From UBA1172 sp049889655 (GTDB lineage Bacteria > Pseudomonadota > Alphaproteobacteria > Puniceispirillales > UBA1172), in contig JBMHCY010000101.1 of NCBI GenBank assembly GCA_049889655.1, positions 1-7,660 of the forward strand: a DNA stretch of 7,660 bases, read 5' to 3'. The position numbers and the translations under genes are program-made. Below, in pieces: positions 1 to 5,061 of the stretch; position 1 is the first letter of the stretch, and the number at the start of each line of letters is the position of its first letter. The notes beneath the pieces were generated by a model. It made no database searches, was not told where the DNA came from, and was given only the letters and a program-made list of their open reading frames with translations.

Positions 1-921
1 ATCGCTCGGGCTGCCGAAGCCATAAGGCATGGCCAGCTGGTGGCCTTCGGGACGGAGACTGTCTACGGGCTCGGCGGTGACGCCACCAATGATACAGCCG
101 TGGCGCGTATCTTCGATGCCAAGAACAGGCCGCAGTTCAACCCGCTGATCAGCCATGTCGACAGCCCCGAGGCCGCCTTTGGGCTGGGGCGGATGACACC
201 GCTTGCCGAAACTCTTGCCGCAGCCTTCTGGCCCGGGCCCCTGACACTGGTTCTCGACCGGCATGACGGCTGCCCCGTCAGCCCACTTGCTCTTGCCGAT
301 CTTGAAAGCATCGCCCTGCGCGTTCCGGCCAATCCCGTGGCACGGTCATTTCTCAAGGAGGCAGCGGTTCCCGTGGCGGCCCCCTCGGCGAACCGTTCAG
401 GCCATATCAGCCCGACCCGCGCCGATCATGTTACCGCCGATCTGGGCGGCTATCCGCATCTTGCCCTGATCCTTGATACAGGCCCAGCCAGTGGCGGGCT
501 TGAATCCACTGTCATCGATGCAAGGGGGGAGACCCCGATCGTCCTGAGACCGGGCAGCATCACCGCAGCGATGATCAGTGAAGCCACCGGCAAGGTGGCC
601 GAAGCCCCGGGCGAAGCGATCATCAGCCCCGGCCAGATGAAAAGCCATTACGCCCCGAGCAAGCCGCTGATTCTCAATGCCAGTGAGGCCGGCCCCGACA
701 CAGCCTGGATCGGCTTTGGCAACTCCCCGGCTCCGGCTGCACACTGTGTCTTCAACCTCAGCCCCGGGGGTGATCTGGTTGAAGCTGCAGCCCGGCTCTA
801 TGAATTGCTGCGTGAGGCCGATGCTTCCGATGCGGCGGCGATCGCCATGGCGGCTATTCCTGATGAGGGGATCGGTCAGGCGATCAATGACCGGCTGATG
901 CGCGCTGCCCACCGTGATTGA
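1..921 (+). CDS. L-threonylcarbamoyladenylate synthase, Sua5 type (5' end missing)
   Basis: Makes threonylcarbamoyl-AMP from threonine, bicarbonate and ATP, the first step of t6A37 modification of ANN-decoding tRNAs in the cytoplasm. The frame is open from base 1 (in-window residues begin IARAAEAIRHGQLVAFGTET), so the gene starts upstream; the GTG at 40 lies inside the conserved first strand and is not the start. Visible YrdC-domain motifs are TETVYGLGGDA (52-84), KNRPQFNPLISHV (121-159), WPGPLTLVL (229-255), APSANRSGHISPT (376-414), STVID (505-519) and LRPGSIT (541-561). The linker SPGQMKSHYAP (625-657) and about 85 residues after it mark the longer Sua5 form with a C-terminal Sua5 domain, not the short TsaC form. 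One oddity is a Gly codon (49-51) where the family normally has Pro in PTETVYGL. Family assignment is very firm; only the N-terminus is unseen. Confidence 0.95.
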   Translation: MARAAEAIRHGQLVAFGTETVYGLGGDATNDTAVARIFDAKNRPQFNPLISHVDSPEAAFGLGRMTPLAETLAAAFWPGPLTLVLDRHDGCPVSPLALADLESIALRVPANPVARSFLKEAAVPVAAPSANRSGHISPTRADHVTADLGGYPHLALILDTGPASGGLESTVIDARGETPIVLRPGSITAAMISEATGKVAEAPGEAIISPGQMKSHYAPSKPLILNASEAGPDTAWIGFGNSPAPAAHCVFNLSPGGDLVEAAARLYELLREADASDAAAIAMAAIPDEGIGQAINDRLMRAAHRD

Positions 922-945
922 AGCCTGCGGCAGTCATGCTATTCT
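918..945 (+). promoter_or_regulatory. Candidate sigma-70-type promoter for the FAD oxidase gene
   Basis: TTGAAG (918-923) is followed after 16 nt by TATTCT (940-945), with TG at 937-938 giving an extended -10. The -35 box overlaps the TGA stop (919-921) of the upstream sua5 gene. Transcription would start near 952, giving a leader of about 30 nt before the TTG start at 983. This is inferred from consensus matching alone; readthrough from sua5 is equally possible. Confidence 0.35.
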
Positions 946-970
946 AGAGGAATGATCCACCCACCCCGAC

Positions 971-975
971 GGGAG
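971..975 (+). promoter_or_regulatory. Ribosome binding site that supports a TTG start
   Basis: GGGAG lies 7 nt before TTG 983-985. An in-frame TGA at 953-955 excludes any start further upstream, and no in-frame ATG or GTG exists between that stop and 983. The first in-frame ATG is about 40 codons further in, past conserved sequence. Confidence 0.6.
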
Positions 976-982
976 TTTTGCC

Positions 983-2422
983 TTGGTCATAGAAAGCCCG
1001 ATCCTTGCTGCACTGACGGAAATTGTCGGTGCGAAAAACCTGATCCGGGACGAAGCGGATATCGCCCCCTACCTGACAGACTGGCGCGGCCATTACACCG
1101 GCATGGCACAGGCTGTTGTCAGGCCGGGTTCCACCGAAGAAGTCAGCCGCATTATCAGCCTTGCCCATGAACACGGGATCCCGATTGTGCCCCAGGGCGG
1201 CAATACCAGCCTCTGTGGCGGGGCGACACCGGATAGCAGCGGGGCGGCGATCATTGTCTCGCTGGCACGGATGGATACGATCCGGCAAATCGATCCGAAA
1301 AGCCGTACCATCACGGTTGAGGCTGGCTGCATTCTTGAAAACATTCAGTTGGCGGCAGATCGTGAAGACCTGCTCTTCCCGCTCAATTTCGGGTCGCGGG
1401 GGACGTGCCGGATCGGCGGTAATCTTTCCACCAATGCCGGGGGGCTGAATGTTGTCCGCTACGGCAATGCCCGCAACCTTTGTCTCGGGCTGGAAGTGGT
1501 TGTTGCCGATGGCCGGGTGATGAATCTGCTGTCACCGCTGAAAAAGGACAATACCGGCTATGACCTGAAAAACCTTTTCATTGGCGCGGAGGGCACGCTG
1601 GGGATCATCACCGCCGCGGTGTTGCAGCTTTTCCCCAAGCCCCGCGCCATCGCAACGGCCTTTGCCGGATTGCGTGATATAGACGCCGCCATCACCCTGC
1701 TCAACGAATGCCAGGCCGCCAGTGGCGGCAATGTCGTGACCTTTGAATTGATGCCCGACAGCATCATCCGGAATGTCATGGAACACTATCCCGATGTCAC
1801 CGCCCCCCTGGAGGCGATACCGCCGTTTTCCGCCTTCATAGAGATCGCCTCGACCGCCGATGACGCTGCCACCCCCTCCGCTGACGGGAAGATGCCGCTT
1901 GATGCCGTCATGGAAAAGGTTCTCGCCGAAGCGTTTGAGACCGGGCTGATTAACGATGCCACCATCGCTGCCAATGGCAACCAGCGGGCGGCTCTCTGGG
2001 CGATCCGGGAGTTGACCCCCGAAAGCGAGATCAAGGCCGGGGTGGCCTATAAATCCGATATTTCCATTCCGATCGAACATATGGCCGCGTTCTATGAACG
2101 TGCTGCCGACGCCGCCAATGCGATCGCCCCCGGGGTGCGTGTTTTCGGCTTCGGCCATCTCGGCGACGGCAACCTGCATTTCAATCTCTGCATTCCCCGG
2201 GACGGCCATCCGGATTTCATGAGCCTTTATCCGCAATTTGATGCCATGATGCTCGAGCTGCTGCGTGATTATGGCGGGTCGATCAGTGCCGAACACGGGA
2301 TCGGCCAGAAGAAACGTGCGATGCTCCACGATTTCAAGGACCCGACAGCCCTCGACATGATGAAAGCCATCAAACAGGCCCTTGATCCCAAGGGGATCAT
2401 GAACCCGGGCAAGATTCTCTGA
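983..2422 (+). CDS. FAD-binding 2-hydroxyacid dehydrogenase, GlcD / D-2-hydroxyglutarate dehydrogenase-like
   Basis: A flavoenzyme of the FAD-binding type 4 (VAO/PCMH) superfamily that oxidises a D-2-hydroxyacid to the 2-oxoacid, passing electrons to a carrier such as ETF or quinone. The exact substrate (D-2-hydroxyglutarate, D-lactate, glycolate or other) cannot be read from the sequence. The 479 residues match the family length. The N-terminal FAD domain has PQGGNTSLCGGATPD, GGNLSTNAGG and GAEGTLGIIT. The C-terminal domain has the likely metal-binding pair H392 and H399 in GHLGDGNLH, and E437-H438 in SAEHGIG, with H438 the probable catalytic base. R342 and K357 keep the 15-residue spacing of the substrate-carboxylate Arg/Lys of D-2-hydroxyglutarate dehydrogenases (recalled family knowledge). 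It ends with MNPGKIL, typical of the family. The start is TTG with a good Shine-Dalgarno. There is no signal peptide, so it is cytoplasmic. It is followed 17 nt later by the DUF924 gene, probably co-transcribed. Confidence 0.9.
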   Translation: MVIESPILAALTEIVGAKNLIRDEADIAPYLTDWRGHYTGMAQAVVRPGSTEEVSRIISLAHEHGIPIVPQGGNTSLCGGATPDSSGAAIIVSLARMDTIRQIDPKSRTITVEAGCILENIQLAADREDLLFPLNFGSRGTCRIGGNLSTNAGGLNVVRYGNARNLCLGLEVVVADGRVMNLLSPLKKDNTGYDLKNLFIGAEGTLGIITAAVLQLFPKPRAIATAFAGLRDIDAAITLLNECQAASGGNVVTFELMPDSIIRNVMEHYPDVTAPLEAIPPFSAFIEIASTADDAATPSADGKMPLDAVMEKVLAEAFETGLINDATIAANGNQRAALWAIRELTPESEIKAGVAYKSDISIPIEHMAAFYERAADAANAIAPGVRVFGFGHLGDGNLHFNLCIPRDGHPDFMSLYPQFDAMMLELLRDYGGSISAEHGIGQKKRAMLHDFKDPTALDMMKAIKQALDPKGIMNPGKIL

Positions 2423-2439
2423 ACCAGAAAGGTGAAACC

Positions 2440-3000
2440 ATGACCCGCCGCCACGCTAACGCCATTCCGGAAGTCCTGACATTTTGGTTTGAGGAAACTG
2501 AACCCAAAAAATGGTTTTTCAAGGACCCGGCCTTTGATCAGGTACTGCGTGACAGGTTTGAAAAACTGGTGCAGCGGGCCCTGGCCGGACAACTCGACCA
2601 ATGGGCCGAGGATGCCGAAGGTCTGCTCGCGCTGATCATCGTGCTGGACCAGATGACGCGGAACATTTTCCGCGATACCCCGATGGCCTTTGCCGGTGAT
2701 GATATGGCCCTTGGCCTGGCCATGACCGGGATCGAACGGGGCTATCTTGATGCGTTTGATGATCAGAATCACCGGCATTTTCTGCTTATGCCGATGATGC
2801 ACGCCGAAGACCTTGCTGTTCAGGAAGCCTCGCTGCCTCTGTTTGAGCAATACACCAACGCACACACGTATGAATATGCAGTCAAGCACAAGGTGATCAT
2901 CGAACGTTTCGGCCACTTCCCGCATCGCAACAGCATTCTGGGCAGGCCGACAACAGCCGAGGAAGCCGAATTTCTCAAAGGCCCGGATTCATCGTTCTAA
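2440..3000 (+). CDS. DUF924 family protein (function unknown)
   Basis: A 186-residue protein of the DUF924 family, predicted all-helical and TPR-like, with no established biochemical role. Recognisable signatures are VLTFWFEE near the N-terminus followed by KKWFFKDPAFD, LDQMTRNIFR (residues 69-78) and FPHRNSILGR (160-169), ending in the usual SSF. Length and both ends fit the family, so it looks intact. It is soluble, with no signal peptide or membrane segment. The ATG has an AAAGG Shine-Dalgarno at 2428-2432, 7 nt upstream, and the gene begins 17 nt after the oxidase stop, so the two probably share a message. Its last 26 bp are also the end of the opposing GT9 gene, leaving no room for a dedicated terminator. 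A functional link to the oxidase is only inferred from adjacency. Confidence 0.88.
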   Translation: MTRRHANAIPEVLTFWFEETEPKKWFFKDPAFDQVLRDRFEKLVQRALAGQLDQWAEDAEGLLALIIVLDQMTRNIFRDTPMAFAGDDMALGLAMTGIERGYLDAFDDQNHRHFLLMPMMHAEDLAVQEASLPLFEQYTNAHTYEYAVKHKVIIERFGHFPHRNSILGRPTTAEEAEFLKGPDSSF

Positions 3001-3892
3001 GATGATCAAGAACCATCGCCGGGGTGATCTTTTCGATCGCGTCTTCACGCATCCAGGCGGCCGCCGGGCCATAGGGTGCGGACATCCCCGGGTCGGTATG
3101 GCGTGACATCAGCATCAGCGTCGGGGCCCCGAGCCGTGCCGCCATGAAGACCGGGCCCGTATCATTGCCGACCACCACACGGGCGGCCGCAAGCATGGCC
3201 GCCAGTTCAGGCAGGGTTGTTTTGCCAATATAATCCGTACAGCCCTCGGCCCCGGCCATGATCACATCACCAGCGGCCCGGTCAACCGCCGTGCCGACTA
3301 GAGCCACCCTATGGCCTTCGCTGATCAGCATCCGGGCGAGATCAGCATAATGCCCGGCTGGCCAGCGTTTTTCAGGCTTGGCAGGCGAACAGCCCGGGAT
3401 CAGGATAACCCTGTCACGGGGCACATTTTCCCCCGCCCCGGCAAGCCAGCCTGTTTCAGCTTCGGTTGCCGGGCATCCGCCGGTAACCGCTGTTGTTATC
3501 ATGCGATCACGGTTGTTGAGATGCGCCATCTCAGGCAGCGGATGGCTGGCCCCAGGGTGAATGCCGACCGTTTCCACCCCGCGGGGGGCAAGATGGGCGA
3601 AATACCGCCGGGTGCGACGGGAACACTGGAAATCATAAATTCGATCCCAGCCATTGTGCAGAACACCCCTTATACGCAGCGTTTGGAGAAGATTGAGCAG
3701 GCTCGCCCGATGATCGACCAGCACCTCATCAAAAAACGGCATGGCGGCGAAAAGCCCGGCAAAGGGGGCCGTCGTCAGCACAGCCAGATGGGCATCGGGA
3801 TGACCGGCCCTGAGGCTTGCATAACCATCAAGCCCCTGGATGATATCACCCAGCGCACCGTGTTTGATCACGAGAATGCGGCGAGCGGGCAT
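2975..3892 (-). CDS. Glycosyltransferase family 9 (heptosyltransferase-like)
   Basis: A 305-residue GT-B enzyme of the GT9/ADP-heptose:LPS heptosyltransferase superfamily. It probably transfers a sugar, perhaps heptose, onto the LPS inner core or a related glycan on the cytoplasmic side of the inner membrane. The N-terminus RRILVIKHGALGDIIQ has the family's GD motif, with D16 at the position of the catalytic base. The C-terminal nucleotide-sugar domain shows ILIPGCSPAKPEKRWP, where heptosyltransferases carry a similar P-G-x-S/A-x-x-x-KRWP stretch, and GNDTGPVFMAARLG (D244). Most family members have His two residues after the Pro/Leu of this motif; here it is F249. The start is only 4 nt after the GT4 stop, with GGGAGG (complement of 3902-3907) 9 nt before the ATG, so translation is probably coupled. 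Family membership is firm; donor and acceptor are unknown, and the F249 change makes 'heptosyltransferase' less certain. Confidence 0.88.
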   Translation of the reverse strand: MPARRILVIKHGALGDIIQGLDGYASLRAGHPDAHLAVLTTAPFAGLFAAMPFFDEVLVDHRASLLNLLQTLRIRGVLHNGWDRIYDFQCSRRTRRYFAHLAPRGVETVGIHPGASHPLPEMAHLNNRDRMITTAVTGGCPATEAETGWLAGAGENVPRDRVILIPGCSPAKPEKRWPAGHYADLARMLISEGHRVALVGTAVDRAAGDVIMAGAEGCTDYIGKTTLPELAAMLAAARVVVGNDTGPVFMAARLGAPTLMLMSRHTDPGMSAPYGPAAAWMREDAIEKITPAMVLDHLRTMNPGL

Positions 3893-3896
3893 CGGC

Positions 3897-4937
3897 TCAA
3901 GCCTCCCGATAGCGACGGATCATGTCCTTGTAGGAAGCGATCAGTTGGCGGGTGACGACATCACGGCTGAACAATTCCTCATAGGTCGCCTTACCGCCGC
4001 TGATGATTTTCCGCCGCAGGGATTTGTTTTCAAGCGCAGCACGCAAAGCATGGACCAGCCCGTCACGGTCATCAATATCGACGAGAAGACCATCTTTTCC
4101 ATCGGTCACATATTGGCGTGCCCCATCGGCGCGGGTGGCGACCAGCGGAATACCGGCATACCACGCCTCGGAGATTACTGTCCCGAAAGGCTCATAGCGG
4201 GAAGGCAGGCAGGCGACATCGGCCTTTTCCAGCAATGCCGCCCGGTTGTTGCACCAACCCGGGAAATGCGCCCTGTCGGCAACACCGAGTTCCCGGGCCA
4301 ATGCCTTGTATTTTTCCAGGTCAGGCCCTGATCCAGCCAGCAGCAGATGCACCCCGGGCAGATCACGGACAGCATCGAGCAGCAGATCAACACCCTTTTT
4401 CCAGTGCATCCGCGAGAGCAGCAGCACCATCGGGGCATCCTCGGGAATGCCATAATCCGATTTGCGGATCGGCGGGTCCTGTTCCAGCGTGCCAAAAGTA
4501 TGGCCCAGATAGGCGTGATCGGGGCGGCCCGATTCCTCTCCGATATGGCGGACAATATCGCGTGTTACACCCATGTAAAAATCACAGGACGTGAAATTCT
4601 TGAGGTTATAGTAGCCGCCAAACCAGCCAAGAATCGGAATATCACGCTGCGGCGGGGTGAAACTGGCCCCGCGATTCATCCAGCTGTGAACAAGGTCCGG
4701 TTTCTCAGCGGCGATGATGCTGTTGATCCTGTGCCGCTGAAAGGGTTTCAGAAGACGGCTGAAACTCATGCTGTAATAGGGGATGGAACGCTCCTCAAGG
4801 GCAGCGATGCGGTCATCATGCGGCCGCGTGATCAAGACCTGTTCTACACCACTGTCATGCAGAGCCTTGACCGCATCCAGAGAAAATGTCTCTGCCCCGC
4901 CCTTTTCAGCCCCGGCCACAATATGAAGAATTTTCAT
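3897..4937 (-). CDS. Glycosyltransferase family 4, GT-B retaining type
   Basis: A 346-residue GT4 enzyme that transfers a sugar from a nucleotide donor onto a lipid-linked or LPS-core acceptor at the inner face of the inner membrane. The N-terminal acceptor domain opens with MKILHIVAGAEKGGAETF, a classic GT4 glycine loop. The C-terminal Glycos_transf_1 domain has LLLSRMHWKKGVDLLLDA (K180-K181-G182), LLLAGSGPDLEKYK, the stretch around FPGWCNN, and the retaining-enzyme E-x7-E motif at E249-PFGTVIS-E257. It has no signal peptide or membrane helix, so it probably binds the membrane peripherally. The start is supported by AAGGA (complement of 4947-4951) 9 nt before the ATG. It is the first gene of a two-gene unit with GT9 and is divergent from lptD, which points to LPS rather than, for example, glycogen. 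The sugar specificity is unknown. Confidence 0.92.
   Translation of the reverse strand: MKILHIVAGAEKGGAETFSLDAVKALHDSGVEQVLITRPHDDRIAALEERSIPYYSMSFSRLLKPFQRHRINSIIAAEKPDLVHSWMNRGASFTPPQRDIPILGWFGGYYNLKNFTSCDFYMGVTRDIVRHIGEESGRPDHAYLGHTFGTLEQDPPIRKSDYGIPEDAPMVLLLSRMHWKKGVDLLLDAVRDLPGVHLLLAGSGPDLEKYKALARELGVADRAHFPGWCNNRAALLEKADVACLPSRYEPFGTVISEAWYAGIPLVATRADGARQYVTDGKDGLLVDIDDRDGLVHALRAALENKSLRRKIISGGKATYEELFSRDVVTRQLIASYKDMIRRYREA
3902..3907 (-). promoter_or_regulatory. Shine-Dalgarno of the GT9 gene, inside the GT4 coding end
   Basis: The minus strand reads GGGAGG, then 9 nt, then ATG (3892-3890). The site sits within the last codons of the GT4 gene, whose TGA is at 3899-3897, so a ribosome finishing GT4 stops on top of the GT9 start. 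This supports coupled synthesis of the two transferases. Confidence 0.7.
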
Positions 4938-4969
4938 GTCACGCTATCCTTAAGCCCCGTTCGATCTCT

Positions 4970-4998
4970 TTCATAGCAAGATTAAGGCTTGATGATAA
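4970..4998 (-). promoter_or_regulatory. Candidate promoter for the GT4-GT9 operon
   Basis: On the minus strand, TTATCA (complement of 4998-4993) is separated by 17 nt from TATGAA (complement of 4975-4970), with TG one base before the -10 giving an extended -10 element. Transcription would start near 4963, leaving a leader of about 25 nt that contains the AAGGA ribosome binding site. Consensus match only. Confidence 0.45.
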
Positions 4999-5016
4999 GG
5001 CAGGTTTTGCTAGGTT
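4989..5016 (+). promoter_or_regulatory. Weak candidate promoter for lptD
   Basis: TTGATG (4989-4994) and TAGGTT (5011-5016) have a 16-nt spacer, and TG at 5008-5009 gives an extended -10. The -10 hexamer is poor, so confidence is low. If real, its -35 overlaps the -35 of the opposing promoter, and the leader would include the inverted repeat at 5023-5038. Confidence 0.28.
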
Positions 5017-5022
5017 TATGGA

Positions 5023-5038
5023 GCATCATCTGTGATGC
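5023..5038. repeat. Perfect inverted repeat in the divergent lptD control region
   Basis: GCATCA, loop TCTG, then TGATGC: a 6-bp perfect dyad ending 23 bp before the lptD ATG. It could be an operator for a dimeric regulator or a small hairpin in the lptD leader. It is not a terminator, because no T run follows on either strand. A 6-bp dyad can occur by chance, so the function is open. Confidence 0.4.
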
Positions 5039-5061
5039 GCTAATGATCGGTTTGACGCACC

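Noticed and set aside
40..42. GTG as the start of the Sua5 gene
   Set aside because: The frame is open back to base 1 and the residues before it match the conserved N-terminal helix and first strand of the family; the real start is outside the window.
397..912. 171-codon reading frame antisense to sua5
   Set aside because: It overlaps the conserved Sua5 coding sequence and shows no recognisable domain.
952..1170. 72-codon reading frame starting with ATG just after AGAGG
   Set aside because: It lies in a different frame over the FAD oxidase, its translation is Arg/Pro/Cys-rich and resembles a shadow, and AGAGG is only 1 nt from the ATG.
1532..2329. 265-codon reading frame antisense to the FAD oxidase
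   Set aside because: Long antisense frames are expected opposite GC-rich coding sequence; the protein has no recognisable motif and the sense gene has full family conservation here.
3311..3955. 214-codon plus-strand reading frame opposite the GT9 gene
   Set aside because: No domain, lies opposite a well-conserved gene, and crosses the GT9/GT4 junction; a shadow frame.
4347..4976. 209-codon plus-strand reading frame opposite the GT4 gene, running into the lptD promoter region
   Set aside because: No recognisable motif, and the opposite strand carries a clear GT4 protein with the E-x7-E motif.
5023..5038. The inverted repeat as an intrinsic terminator
   Set aside because: The stem is only 6 bp and no T run follows on either strand; it lies upstream of lptD, not downstream of any gene.
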